DNA of 64,000 bases from Flavobacterium sp. I-STPP5a (GCF_009764685.1 NZ_VHLM01000004.1:1-64000), one strand, 5' to 3'. Positions 44,931 through 53,845 are shown, numbered from the stretch's first letter. Notes: generated by a model from the sequence alone, not told the origin. Made by a program: numbers and translations.

Positions 44931-45383
44931 ATGACAACATTAACTAAAGGGGATAAAGCTCCAGATTTTATAGGTTTAGATCAAGACGGTAAAAAACATC
45001 AATTAGCAGATTATGCGGGTAAAAAGCTAGTTGTTTTTTTCTATCCAAAAGCAAATACTCCTGGATGTACAGCTGAAGCTTGTGATTTGAGAGATAATTT
45101 TGAACGCTTTCAATCTAATAATTACGCATTATTAGGAGTGAGTGCCGATAGTGCAAAGGCTCAAGCTAAGTTTAAAGATAAATATGAATTTCCTTTCCCT
45201 TTACTTGCTGATGAAGATAAATCAGTTATTCAAGCTTTTGGAGTTTGGGGACCAAAAAAGTTTATGGGTAAAGAATACGATGGAATTCACAGAACTACTT
45301 TTGTTATTAATGATGAAGGTTTTATTGATGAGGTTATAGCTGATGTGAAAACCAAAGTACATGCTGCTCAAATCTTAAAATAA
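44931..45383 (+). CDS. bcp: Thioredoxin-dependent thiol peroxidase (Bcp, peroxiredoxin Q)
   Basis: 150 residues, AhpC/TSA fold. KLVVFFYPKANTPGCTAEAC contains the peroxidatic Cys (about 46) and, five residues on, the resolving Cys of the alpha2-type PrxQ subgroup. KGDKAPDFIGLDQDG and FGVWGPKKFMGKEYDGIHR are also family features. It reduces hydroperoxides in the cytoplasm at thioredoxin's expense. It is divergent from nth, so two DNA-damage or oxidative-stress genes share an intergenic region. Confidence 0.96.
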   Translation: MTTLTKGDKAPDFIGLDQDGKKHQLADYAGKKLVVFFYPKANTPGCTAEACDLRDNFERFQSNNYALLGVSADSAKAQAKFKDKYEFPFPLLADEDKSVIQAFGVWGPKKFMGKEYDGIHRTTFVINDEGFIDEVIADVKTKVHAAQILK

Positions 45384-45416
45384 TACAATTTAGGATTTAC
45401 ATAATTTCATCAAAAT

Positions 45417-45461
45417 AAAAAATCCAGTATTCAAGATTGTATTCTTGTGTACTGGATTTTA
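45417..45461. terminator. Terminator between bcp and the convergent unknown gene
   Basis: AAAATCCAGTA / TACTGGATTTT stem, 11 bp, with a 20-base loop. Confidence 0.7.
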
Positions 45462-45485
45462 TATTTAGAGCTAAAATTAATTGCT

Positions 45486-46937
45486 TTAGTTTAGGACTTT
45501 TTGAGGAGTATAACCAAATAATTGGTGCTCTTTAATGATTTCAGCAATACCTGACGGCAACATACTTTCCCATCCTGGTTTACCGTGGTTGATCATGTTG
45601 AGTACTTCACGAGAAAACACATTTAAGATTGTAGGATCATAATCATCAATATCAACTACTTTCCCATTGAATTTAAAGAATTTGTAAAGTTCTTTCATTC
45701 GTGGATGTACCTTCAAATTGTCAGAGTTAATTATTTCACCGTTTTCTCCTATCATTGGATACAAGAAAACTTTCATATCGCGATAGAATAATTTCCCAAA
45801 AGCTTCAAGAATTCCTCCGCTTAAATGGCGATAGTATTTTTCGTCAAAAATATCAATTAAGTTATTAACTCCCAATGCTAGACCCATTCGAGCCTTAGTA
45901 TAATTAGCAAAGTATTCTACAACTTTATAATATTCTTGGAAATTAGAGATCATAACGGTTTGTCCTAGTGAACATAAAAGCTCAGCTCTATCCATAAAAT
46001 CCCTTTCGTTGATCTCCCCGTCAGAACGTAAATTAGATAATGTGATTTCAAAAACAACTAGTGTGTTATTCTTGTCAACTTTGTTTTCATTCAAAAACAT
46101 CTTTAAGGACTTTTCATACATGTCCATATTTACCTTGGTCACAGGACGAAAACTTCCTCTAAAAGCAAGTATGTTTTTCTTGTATAAAATGGCTGCGGGA
46201 AGGATGTTTTTGCCATCAGGGTTAAACATCACGGCATCTGTCATGCCATTTTTCACAAGTTGTAAACTCATCAATCTGTTGTCTACATCCGCAAATCGAG
46301 GTCCAGAGAAATTTATGGTATCAATTTCAAGTTGGTCTTTATCAAGGTGATCGTATAAATAACGAAGTAATCTTTTAGGATCATTGTATTTATAAAAAGC
46401 TCCGTAAATTAAGTTTACACCTAAAATCCCTAAGGTTTCTTGTTGTAATCTTACATCGGTTTCTTTAAAACGAATGTGAAGTATAATTTCATTGTAATCT
46501 TCATCAGGTTCAATTTGGTAGCTAATTCCTACCCATCCATGGCCTTTAAATTGTTTGGCAAAATCTATTGTAGCAACGGTATTTGCATAACTAAAAAACA
46601 TTTTATTAGGATGTTTTTCTCGGCTCAATCTTTTTTCTATCAGGTTTACTTCATGCGAAAGCATTTTTTTTAACCTGCTCTCTGTTACGTACCTACCATC
46701 TGATTCTACACCGTAAACGGCATCACTAAAGTCTTTATCATAAGCAGACATGGCTTTTGCAATTGTTCCAGATGAACCACCAGATCTAAAAAAATGTCTT
46801 ACAGTTTCCTGTCCAGCTCCAATTTCAGCAAATGTCCCATAAATATTTTCGTTCAAATTGATACGAAGCGCTTTGTCTTTTATTGATGGGATTTGTTCGA
46901 TGATTTTATCACCTTTTAATTTTATCTCTGTATCCAT
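45486..46937 (-). CDS. Conserved protein of unknown function, 483 residues
   Basis: A soluble protein with no signal peptide or membrane helix. Recognisable blocks are YGTFAEIGAGQETVRHFF, SGTIAKAMSAYDKDFSDAVYG, KMFFSYANTVATIDFAK, HGWVGISYQIEP, ETLGILGVNLIYGAFY and VMFNPDGKNILPAAILYKK. I remember near-identical proteins throughout Bacteroidota and in some Proteobacteria, often mislabelled as TonB-dependent receptor or nicotinate-nucleotide adenylyltransferase. Neither label fits: there is no signal peptide, barrel or HxGH nucleotidyltransferase motif. The high conservation points to a core cytoplasmic role. Function not known to me. It is followed by a terminator and transcribed alone. Confidence 0.85.
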   Translation of the reverse strand: MDTEIKLKGDKIIEQIPSIKDKALRINLNENIYGTFAEIGAGQETVRHFFRSGGSSGTIAKAMSAYDKDFSDAVYGVESDGRYVTESRLKKMLSHEVNLIEKRLSREKHPNKMFFSYANTVATIDFAKQFKGHGWVGISYQIEPDEDYNEIILHIRFKETDVRLQQETLGILGVNLIYGAFYKYNDPKRLLRYLYDHLDKDQLEIDTINFSGPRFADVDNRLMSLQLVKNGMTDAVMFNPDGKNILPAAILYKKNILAFRGSFRPVTKVNMDMYEKSLKMFLNENKVDKNNTLVVFEITLSNLRSDGEINERDFMDRAELLCSLGQTVMISNFQEYYKVVEYFANYTKARMGLALGVNNLIDIFDEKYYRHLSGGILEAFGKLFYRDMKVFLYPMIGENGEIINSDNLKVHPRMKELYKFFKFNGKVVDIDDYDPTILNVFSREVLNMINHGKPGWESMLPSGIAEIIKEHQLFGYTPQKVLN

Positions 46938-47002
46938 TTTTTTTAATTCCTAATATGATACAAAGTTAATGAAATAGGTTATTATAGAAAGATAATTAAC
47001 CC

Positions 47003-47010
47003 TATTTTTG
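47003..47010 (+). promoter_or_regulatory. -7 box (TATTTTTG) of the MBL-fold gene
   Basis: Exact TAnnTTTG match 19 bases before the TTG start at 47029, implying a very short leader. It overlaps the alternative TTG at 47008. Confidence 0.6.
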
Positions 47011-47028
47011 CAAATAAAATCTATTGAA

Positions 47029-47793
47029 TTGAAAGTATATTTTTTAGGAACGGGCACCTCTCAAGGCATTCCTGTTATTGGGAGTAGCCATCCCGTGTGT
47101 AAGAGTGCTGATTTTAAAGACAAAAGGTTGCGAGTATCAGTTTGGATATCGTGGGATGACTATTCCTATGTTATTGATTGTGGTCCTGATTTTAGGCAGC
47201 AAATGCTAGTATCTAATTGTCAAAAAGTAGATGCTATTTTGTTTACTCACGAGCATGCAGATCATACCTCGGGGCTTGATGATATTAGGCCTTTTAATTT
47301 TAAACAAGGAGAGATTCCTATTTATGCTCATACACGAGTGATTAATAATCTTAAGGAGCGTTTTGCGTATGTTTTTGAAACCATCAATAAATACCCAGGA
47401 GCACCTTCTGTAAAAACGATAGAGGTCATCAATAACCAGCCGTTTGAACTGGGTGAAAAAATGATCGTTCCTGTTGATGTACTTCATGGGAGTTTGCAGG
47501 TTTTTGGTTATCGAATTGATGATTTTGCCTACTTAACAGATGTGAAAACAATCAATAACGAGGAGGTTTTAAAATTGAAAAATTTGAAAGTTTTAGTGAT
47601 CAATGCCTTGCGAGAAGAGCCGCATGATACACATTTCAATTTGAAAGAAGCTTTAGATTTCATAAATTTGGTGCAACCAGAAAAAGCATATCTCACACAC
47701 ATTAGTCATGTATTGGGCTTTCATGAAGAGGTAGAAAAACAACTTCCTGAGAACGTGTATCTTGCCTATGACAATTTGGAAATTATAATTTAA
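47029..47793 (+). CDS. MBL-fold metallo-hydrolase (PhnP-like)
   Basis: 254 residues from TTG 47029 (MKVYFLGTGTSQGIPVIGS, the exact family start). The metallo-beta-lactamase fold carries the zinc motif FTHEHADHTSGLDDIRPF (HxHxDH), and the later ligands DVLHGSLQVFGYRI (His), AYLTDVKTI (Asp) and YLTHISHVLGFHEE (His). A cyclic-nucleotide phosphodiesterase or phosphoribosyl cyclic phosphodiesterase activity is typical of PhnP relatives, but without phn genes the substrate is open. It lies 11 bases before the next gene and is probably co-transcribed with it. Confidence 0.9.
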   Translation: MKVYFLGTGTSQGIPVIGSSHPVCKSADFKDKRLRVSVWISWDDYSYVIDCGPDFRQQMLVSNCQKVDAILFTHEHADHTSGLDDIRPFNFKQGEIPIYAHTRVINNLKERFAYVFETINKYPGAPSVKTIEVINNQPFELGEKMIVPVDVLHGSLQVFGYRIDDFAYLTDVKTINNEEVLKLKNLKVLVINALREEPHDTHFNLKEALDFINLVQPEKAYLTHISHVLGFHEEVEKQLPENVYLAYDNLEIII

Positions 47794-47804
47794 TTAAACT
47801 AAAA

Positions 47805-48305
47805 ATGAAAAAATCATTCTTATTGTATTTGACTATTCTCGCAGTTTTGTCTACTATTTTTACGTACATGTTTTTGAGCAAAGAGGTTGCATTTGAACAA
47901 AAACGTTACGATAAAACCACTAAAAAATTGAGAGATAGCATTGCATTATTGTCAAATGAGTTGCAAAGTGCTAATTACTTTTCATTAGAAAAAAATGAAA
48001 ATGCACAAAATTATTTTGAATCTGGGTCGAATGATAAAATGATTCAATATGAAAAATTAATTCCTTTTGTCACTGAAAAACTTTTGGATTTTAATGCCAA
48101 CCCAAAAGGGAATCCTTATACAGGTCAAGATCAAATAGGGGCAAATAAGTTTATCATTAACAAAGTGAAAATTTTAAATCACAGATGGATTATTGCTGAT
48201 TATAGCGATGGAGAAATGTGGGGAGAAGTTCTGCTGAAATACTTTGTGAATGATGATGAAAGTATTTCATTCGAAGTAAATCAATCATTCATATATCAGA
48301 AATAA
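47805..48305 (+). CDS. Hypothetical membrane-anchored protein, 166 residues
   Basis: An N-terminal hydrophobic helix (about 4-25; FLLYLTILAVLSTIFTYMFL) is followed by a charged, partly coiled segment (EQKRYDKTTKKLRDSIALLS) and a compact C-terminal domain (about 75-166) with WIIADYSDGEMWGEVLLKYF. Homologues occur in Flavobacteriia, sometimes labelled hydrolase without evidence. It is probably a periplasmic-facing single-pass protein. It is 11 bases after the MBL gene and ends in a perfect terminator. Confidence 0.75.
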   Translation: MKKSFLLYLTILAVLSTIFTYMFLSKEVAFEQKRYDKTTKKLRDSIALLSNELQSANYFSLEKNENAQNYFESGSNDKMIQYEKLIPFVTEKLLDFNANPKGNPYTGQDQIGANKFIINKVKILNHRWIIADYSDGEMWGEVLLKYFVNDDESISFEVNQSFIYQK

Positions 48306-48346
48306 AAAAAAGTCGCAGTTGAAATAAATTTAACTGCGACTTTTTT
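48305..48346. terminator. Bidirectional terminator
   Basis: AAAAAAGTCGCAGTT / AACTGCGACTTTTTT, perfect 15-bp stem with an 11-base loop between convergent operons. Confidence 0.92.
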
Positions 48347-48348
48347 AT

Positions 48349-48996
48349 TTAATTTTCAAGTAACCAATTCTTGAAATCATAAAAGTTTTGTGGCGCTACA
48401 CCATGTCCCACCGGATATTCTTTGTAAGTGGTGTTGATTCCCAAATCTTCCATTGCTGATGGTGTTTTTCTTGCCCAATCAATAGGTATTACTTGATCAA
48501 CGGTTCCATGTGATGCAAATATTTTTAAAGTATCAAAATTGTTTTTTTGATAACCGTCTTTAATAATCTCTGCATTGAAATACCCGCTCATGGCAACGAT
48601 TTTTTGCACTTTTTCAGGGTAAGATAAGGCAACAGCATAGCTTAAAATAGCTCCTTGGCTAAAGCCAATTAAGGCAATATTTTGCGCATCAATGGGGTAA
48701 GTTGCGGTTAATTCATCTATAAATTGAACAATAACATCTCTAGATATTCTGGCTTGATCGTGATCTGAAAATTTATTCTCATCAGCATCAAAGTTGATGG
48801 CGTACCAAGCGTAGCTTCCGTATTGCATGTCATACGGAGCTCTAGCCGAAATTACATAATACTGCTCCGGAAGTTCTTCGGCAAATGAAAATAAATCAGC
48901 TTCATTACTTCCATAACCATGTAGGAGTAACAAAAGTGGGTTTTTGTCTAAAATTATTTTGGGTTCTCTTATTTTGTATTCAAGTGATAATGCCAT
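48349..48996 (-). CDS. Alpha/beta hydrolase, phospholipase/carboxylesterase family
   Basis: 215 residues from MALSLEYKIRE. The 41-codon upstream extension overlaps the DUF4870 gene and is not hydrolase-like, so the shorter start is used. The fold signatures are LLLLLHGYGSNEADLF (oxyanion loop), IALIGFSQGAILSYAVALSY (nucleophile elbow GFSQG), FASHGTVDQVIPIDWAR (Asp) and EYPVGHGVAPQNFYDF (His), so the Ser-Asp-His triad is complete. This is a small cytoplasmic esterase with unknown substrate. It is the last gene of the BatA-dihydroorotase-DUF4870 run, 5 bases after DUF4870. Confidence 0.9.
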   Translation of the reverse strand: MALSLEYKIREPKIILDKNPLLLLLHGYGSNEADLFSFAEELPEQYYVISARAPYDMQYGSYAWYAINFDADENKFSDHDQARISRDVIVQFIDELTATYPIDAQNIALIGFSQGAILSYAVALSYPEKVQKIVAMSGYFNAEIIKDGYQKNNFDTLKIFASHGTVDQVIPIDWARKTPSAMEDLGINTTYKEYPVGHGVAPQNFYDFKNWLLEN

Positions 48997-49001
48997 TGTG
49001 T

Positions 49002-49331
49002 TTAAGATATATTTGAAAGCCATTTTTGATAATATGTACCTAACAGAGGTACCGGTCTTGTTTCTCCTTTTATTGCGCTTGTAATTCCGTATGACCACAA
49101 TACAAATGTAAAGATCCACATGGGCGCTGAGATCATTAAACTATCAAAGTTACTTATGATCAAACCGAGTGAAATAAAAGTTAGTGTGATTCCTAATCCT
49201 TGCCTGATATGAAATGATGCAAATTCATTTTTATCTTCGGAATTCATGGACATGGCTATAAAAACGCCAATTCCTAAAATGTAGCTTGTAATTGCGGCTG
49301 TCTTACCAGATTCTATATTTGATGTATTCAT
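49002..49331 (-). CDS. DUF4870/Tic20-like membrane protein
   Basis: 109 residues with three to four hydrophobic helices (about 12-30, 45-65, 70-92). FASFHIRQGLGITLTFISLG is the conserved amphipathic loop and helix of the DUF4870 family, with the closing GETRPVPLLGTYYQKWL. Small inner-membrane protein of unknown role. It is 3 bases downstream of the dihydroorotase homologue and 5 bases upstream of the esterase, so clearly operonic. Confidence 0.85.
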   Translation of the reverse strand: MNTSNIESGKTAAITSYILGIGVFIAMSMNSEDKNEFASFHIRQGLGITLTFISLGLIISNFDSLMISAPMWIFTFVLWSYGITSAIKGETRPVPLLGTYYQKWLSNIS

Positions 49332-49334
49332 CTT

Positions 49335-50588
49335 CTACGCTAAAATTAATTGGTCTTGATTGATAATTCCGTACACTTTTCCTTGTATTTCAGTCCCCAG
49401 AAAAGCTGAATTTTTTGATTTTGATAAAATAGATGATTTGCTAAAAACACTTTTAAAATCAGGGTTGAAAAGTGTGAGGTTAGCCCTAGCACCATTTGCA
49501 ATAATTTCTTCGGTTATACCAAAGGTTTTTTTACCAGAAGTTAATTTTTCAACAACTACTTCAAGTGGTAAAACGGTCATTAGAGCACTAAAACAACTTT
49601 CAAGGCCAATAGTACCATTTTTTGCTCCATCAAATTCCATTTTTTTATGTTCAATATCTATCGGATTATGATCGGTAGTAATCATATCTATTGTTCCATC
49701 AAGGACTCCATTGAGTAAAGCTTGACGGTCGCTTTCGGTTCGTAATGGAGGTGTAACTTTAAATCTGGTGTCAAATTCTTGTAGTTTTTCGTCAGTGAGT
49801 ACTAAGTGGTGTACAGCAACACTACAACTGACCTGAAGGCCTTTTGATTTAGCGGCCTTAACTAATGCTATAGATTTTTCAGTAGATAAAGTAGGTAGGT
49901 GTAATTTTCCTCCTGTGTACTCTAGTAAATATAAATTTCTAGCAGTGTGAATTTCTTCGGCTAGATTTGGTATGCCTTTTAACCCAAGTTGAGTTGATAC
50001 AATTCCTTCATTTGCAACTCCATTACCTTTAATATGTTCATCCTGTGAAAAAGCAATTATCAATCCATCAAAGTCTTGAACGTATTGCAATGCAATTTTT
50101 AGTAAATTGGCATTTTCTGTACTTTTATTATAATCACCAAAGGCTACTGCACCAGCATTTTTCATATCGTATAATTCGGCAATATCTTTTCCTGCGCTTT
50201 CTTTTGTCATAGCACCTATGGGATAGAGTTGCGTTGCAGTCTGCGTTGCTTTGCTTTTTACAAAATGTATTTGGGATTGATTGTCAATTACAGGATAGGA
50301 GTTAGGTTGTAATGCAATGCTTGTAAATCCGCTTTTTGCCGCTACTTGTAGCCCGTTAAGTATGGTTTCTCGATCCTCAAATCCAGGTTCTCCAAGAGAG
50401 ACACTGCTGTCAAACCAGCCTTGTGAGAGATGTAAATTATCTAGTTTAATTTCTTGAATTTTATCTGGATTTTCAAGATTAGTTCCTATTTCTTGAATGT
50501 ATCCATCTACAATTAAAAGATCTGAAATGGTGTTATGAAATGAACTTTTTGGGTCAATAATTTTTGCATCTCGGATAATTAATTTCAT
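49335..50588 (-). CDS. Dihydroorotase homologue lacking metal ligands (pseudo-dihydroorotase)
   Basis: 417 residues from MKLIIRDAKIID. The amidohydrolase layout of class I dihydroorotase is complete: GWFDSSVSLGEPGFEDRETI, GFTSIALQPNSYPVIDN, TEKSIALVKAAKSKGLQ and ITTDHNPIDIEHKKMEFDGA. The metal-binding D-x-H-x-H of active enzymes is DSSVS here, so both histidines are lost, while Asp of TTDH remains. Similar histidine-free copies occur in Bacteroidota alongside an active PyrC, as far as I recall. It may be structural (for example an aspartate transcarbamoylase partner) or have a changed function. It lies 16 bases after the BatA gene and 3 bases before DUF4870. Confidence 0.85.
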   Translation of the reverse strand: MKLIIRDAKIIDPKSSFHNTISDLLIVDGYIQEIGTNLENPDKIQEIKLDNLHLSQGWFDSSVSLGEPGFEDRETILNGLQVAAKSGFTSIALQPNSYPVIDNQSQIHFVKSKATQTATQLYPIGAMTKESAGKDIAELYDMKNAGAVAFGDYNKSTENANLLKIALQYVQDFDGLIIAFSQDEHIKGNGVANEGIVSTQLGLKGIPNLAEEIHTARNLYLLEYTGGKLHLPTLSTEKSIALVKAAKSKGLQVSCSVAVHHLVLTDEKLQEFDTRFKVTPPLRTESDRQALLNGVLDGTIDMITTDHNPIDIEHKKMEFDGAKNGTIGLESCFSALMTVLPLEVVVEKLTSGKKTFGITEEIIANGARANLTLFNPDFKSVFSKSSILSKSKNSAFLGTEIQGKVYGIINQDQLILA

Positions 50589-50604
50589 ATTTAAGGAACT
50601 TTTT

Positions 50605-52536
50605 TTATGATTTGACAAATTTGAGAATTACCATTTCTAAGAGTAGAAATAGTAGTGCAAATATAACAAACCATTTCCAAATTTGGTTATCGGTTCGGTT
50701 TGTTTGTAAAGCATTAAAGAATGATGTAATAGATGATTCTTGGTTCAAATCAGCTAGTACGTTATCATTGTTTTTAATTAAATCACTCTCTGATCTTGCG
50801 TAGTTGAAACTGAGATTTTCGATCCATTCTTTTTTGGAGAAAACACTAAAATTTCCAGCTTGTTTTGGGTAATCATTAAAAGTCATTTTAACCTTAGTGC
50901 TCAAGATTTGTTGAATTGGAATAAATTGCTCTTCGGTTCCTTTAATGGTTACAATAGCGTCTTTTTGTAAAGCTGCATCTGTAATGTGAGGTAAATTACT
51001 TCCTATGGTATAGGCAATAACTCCGTTATTTTGGTTGTTAATCACCATTTTATAAAAAGTAGGTACAATCAATGGTGACTGCTGAAAATTAGAATTTTCA
51101 ACATTTAAAGGTGCTGCAAATACGGCTACTGTAGCTACTGAGTTTGTTATGGAGGTGAGAAATGGACTCTGGTCTTCATAAGATAATGCTGCTGGACTCG
51201 AATTGCTTAAACGATAATATATTTTGGTCTTCGGATATTGAAAATTGGTTATTTTTGATTCGAATACATTATTGAATATGGGATGATTAAAGTTGATTTT
51301 AGTAATTTGCTTTTCCGTTTGTTCTAAAGGACTGTATGAAAGTGAACCAAAATTTTTGAAAAATGAATTGTACGTTTCGATTGAACTTTCTGATGACGGT
51401 ATTACAACAACGTGTCCGCCCTTTGACACAAACGATTTTAAAGTAGTTGCTAAGGCTTGAGGTATTTCATTCAATTCATTTAAAACAATAGCATCCTGCT
51501 GCTCTATACTGTTGTAATCCAGTGTGCTTAAAGAATAGTTTTTATACACAAATTCATCAGGAGTGTAAATTCGGGTTAAGAAATTACTTTTTAATGGATC
51601 TCCTACACTAATTACATTTGCTTTTTTATTTTTTGAAATGCTAAAATAAAGGATGTTGTCATAAGCAAGACCATTGTCTTGAATAGATATATATCCATGA
51701 AATGATTTTTTCGGGATGGTAAAAGTGATATTTTTTTTCTTGCTATCTAGGTCAACAGTAGTTTTTGCAATTAATTTATTGTTGTCAAAAATAGAAATGG
51801 GAACACCAGGGAATTTATCGCCATAACCAGTGACTTGCACCGTAATTTCATAAAAATTTTCGACCGTTTTACTTATGAACACGCTATCTACAGATGCGTT
51901 GTTTTTTTGTTCCGCTTCAGAAAGTATGAATAGAGGATTCATATTTTGATCGCTAGTTTTTACCTGTTTTTCGGTTATTGATAATCCGTCTGTAAGGACT
52001 ACAACATCTTTGTTATATGGGGATTTATGAGCTTTTACCTTTGCTAAAATATTATCTAGATTGAATGCCTCAGAACTGTATTTTAAATTTTGTAAATTAC
52101 TTCGAACTGATTTTATATCGGTGTTCCAAAAGTTTTCGGAATTTGTTAATAATGAAAATGTAATGTTTTCTGGAGTTTCCTCAAGCAGTTCTTGAACAGC
52201 TCTTTTTAATAGTTCGCCTTTCTTTCCTTTAGCCTGCATGCTGTAGGAATTATCTAGAATAATAAATAGTTCATTGTTTTTATTTTTACTGTCTTTTGAG
52301 GAAAAAAAAGGCTGAGCAAAAGCAATGATAATACATGTCAATAGTAACAATCTGCAGGTTAAAAGAAGCCATTTTTTTATTTTAGAGCTTTTTCTAGTTT
52401 GAATGGTGAGTGCCTTTAAAAACCGAACATTTGTAAAGAATTCGGTTTTAAACTTTCGCAATTGAAAAAGATGAACCAATATTGGTATAAGTAAAAGGAA
52501 TAAAAAATATAAAACTTCAGGGTGCTTAAAATGCAT
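50605..52536 (-). CDS. BatA-domain VWA-like membrane protein
   Basis: 643 residues from MHFKHPEVLYFLF; the 16-codon upstream extension is not family-like. The N-terminal BatA domain has two membrane helices (about 5-25 and 57-80) with LLLIPILVHLFQLRKFKTEF between them. A von Willebrand A-like domain (about 90-210; LFIILDNSYSMQAKGKKGEL) keeps a partial MIDAS (DNSYS). A long periplasmic beta-rich region and a final C-terminal helix (WFVIFALLFLLLEMVILKFV) follow. BatA-type proteins belong to the aerotolerance gene sets of Bacteroidota and usually act with MoxR ATPases; none is in this window. First gene of a four-gene operon. Confidence 0.87.
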   Translation of the reverse strand: MHFKHPEVLYFLFLLLIPILVHLFQLRKFKTEFFTNVRFLKALTIQTRKSSKIKKWLLLTCRLLLLTCIIIAFAQPFFSSKDSKNKNNELFIILDNSYSMQAKGKKGELLKRAVQELLEETPENITFSLLTNSENFWNTDIKSVRSNLQNLKYSSEAFNLDNILAKVKAHKSPYNKDVVVLTDGLSITEKQVKTSDQNMNPLFILSEAEQKNNASVDSVFISKTVENFYEITVQVTGYGDKFPGVPISIFDNNKLIAKTTVDLDSKKKNITFTIPKKSFHGYISIQDNGLAYDNILYFSISKNKKANVISVGDPLKSNFLTRIYTPDEFVYKNYSLSTLDYNSIEQQDAIVLNELNEIPQALATTLKSFVSKGGHVVVIPSSESSIETYNSFFKNFGSLSYSPLEQTEKQITKINFNHPIFNNVFESKITNFQYPKTKIYYRLSNSSPAALSYEDQSPFLTSITNSVATVAVFAAPLNVENSNFQQSPLIVPTFYKMVINNQNNGVIAYTIGSNLPHITDAALQKDAIVTIKGTEEQFIPIQQILSTKVKMTFNDYPKQAGNFSVFSKKEWIENLSFNYARSESDLIKNNDNVLADLNQESSITSFFNALQTNRTDNQIWKWFVIFALLFLLLEMVILKFVKS

Positions 52537-52664
52537 ACTGTGATGGTATTGACTAGAATGTGTTAAAACTCCAATGGATTTCATTGGATTATAATGGAAT
52601 CAAAAATACAAATTTGTTGACAGTTTATCAGCACGTTTCGTAAATTTTGGATAATAAATAATTT

Positions 52665-52672
52665 TACATTTG
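52665..52672 (+). promoter_or_regulatory. -7 box (TACATTTG) of the lactonase-type gene
   Basis: TAnnTTTG match 46 bases before the ATG at 52718, in the divergent gap from the BatA operon. Confidence 0.5.
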
Positions 52673-52717
52673 CGTGCATTTAATCTTTATTTTAGCCTAA
52701 ATGGAAATATTTACACT

Positions 52718-53833
52718 ATGAAAAAATCTTTAGTTTTCTTGATACTCCTTGTTTTTAGTGTTACGGTCAAAGCACAGAATAAAAAAATCAATTTATTAAT
52801 TGGAACTTATACTCAAAATTGCGACAGTAAAGGCATTTATGTTTATGACTTTGATACTTCAAATGGAGATTTCATTTACAAAAACGCAACAGATAAGACA
52901 GTTAATCCAAGTTTTTTTACAGTGTCCAGTCAAAATAAATTTGTGTATTCTGTGAATGAATTTGGAAAAGAAAGTACAATTAGTGCTTTTAATTACAATG
53001 CTTCCAGTGGTGCTATTCAGTTTTTAAATAAGCAAAGTGCTATGGGTGCTGATCCGTGCTATATTATTAACGATAACAAAAACGTCATTGTAGCAAATTA
53101 TTCTGGAGGTTCGATCAGTGTTTTAGAAAAAAATAGTGACGGTACGCTCCAAAAAGCCAAACAAGTCATTCAACACTACGGAAAAGGTTTGAATCCCAAA
53201 CGCCAAGAAGCACCTCATGTGCACATGGTCTCTTTTTCACCGGATAAAAAATTTGTTTTGGCTAATGACATGGGAACTGATAAAATATATTCCTACAGTT
53301 ATGATCCACTTTTAAAAACTGATGTACTTCAAATAAAAGATAGCATCTCCGTAACAGCAGGAAGTGGACCACGGCATTTAACTTTTAGTAAAAATGGCAA
53401 ATTAGTTTACGTTCTGCAAGAGCTTAGTGGTATGATTACAGTGTACAGTTATAAAGAGGGTAAACTAGTTAAAAGAGATGAAACGACTATTTTAGCAGCA
53501 GGTTTTAAGGGAGATTTTACAGCTGCAGATATTCATTTTTCTCCTGATGGAAAGTTTTTATATGCTACTAATCGTGGTGAAGCCAATACTATTTCAATTT
53601 TTAAAGCCAATGCTAATGGGACACTCCAATTAGTGGAGCACGTTTCAACATTAGGAAAAGGACCACGTAATTTTGCAATAGATCCTACAGGTGCTTTTTT
53701 ATTAGTTGCACATCAATATTCAAATGATGTAATTATTTTTAAAAGAAATATAAAAACGGGAACGCTAACCAATACAGGTAAAAAAATAGAATTGTGTGCG
53801 CCTGTTTGTCTTGTTTTTACAGATAATAAGTAA
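52718..53833 (+). CDS. Secreted lactonase-family seven-bladed beta-propeller protein
   Basis: 371 residues from MKKSLVFLILLVF; the upstream extension overlaps a promoter box. Signal peptide about 1-19 (VTVKAQ). The propeller repeats of the 6-phosphogluconolactonase (Lactonase/PF10282) family are clear: LLIGTYTQNCDSKGIYVYDF, NPSFFTVSSQNKFVYSVNEF, GADPCYIINDNKNVIVANYS, APHVHMVSFSPDKKFVLAND, GSGPRHLTFSKNGKLVYVLQ and FTAADIHFSPDGKFLYATNR. The cytoplasmic Pgl homologue lacks a signal peptide, so this exported version may act on another lactone or not be a lactonase. Monocistronic, ending in a terminator. Confidence 0.88.
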   Translation: MKKSLVFLILLVFSVTVKAQNKKINLLIGTYTQNCDSKGIYVYDFDTSNGDFIYKNATDKTVNPSFFTVSSQNKFVYSVNEFGKESTISAFNYNASSGAIQFLNKQSAMGADPCYIINDNKNVIVANYSGGSISVLEKNSDGTLQKAKQVIQHYGKGLNPKRQEAPHVHMVSFSPDKKFVLANDMGTDKIYSYSYDPLLKTDVLQIKDSISVTAGSGPRHLTFSKNGKLVYVLQELSGMITVYSYKEGKLVKRDETTILAAGFKGDFTAADIHFSPDGKFLYATNRGEANTISIFKANANGTLQLVEHVSTLGKGPRNFAIDPTGAFLLVAHQYSNDVIIFKRNIKTGTLTNTGKKIELCAPVCLVFTDNK

Positions 53834-53845
53834 ATGTATTATACT

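Noticed and set aside
45486-46937. TonB-dependent receptor or nicotinate-nucleotide adenylyltransferase label
   Set aside because: No signal peptide, plug, barrel or HxGH motif; left as unknown function.
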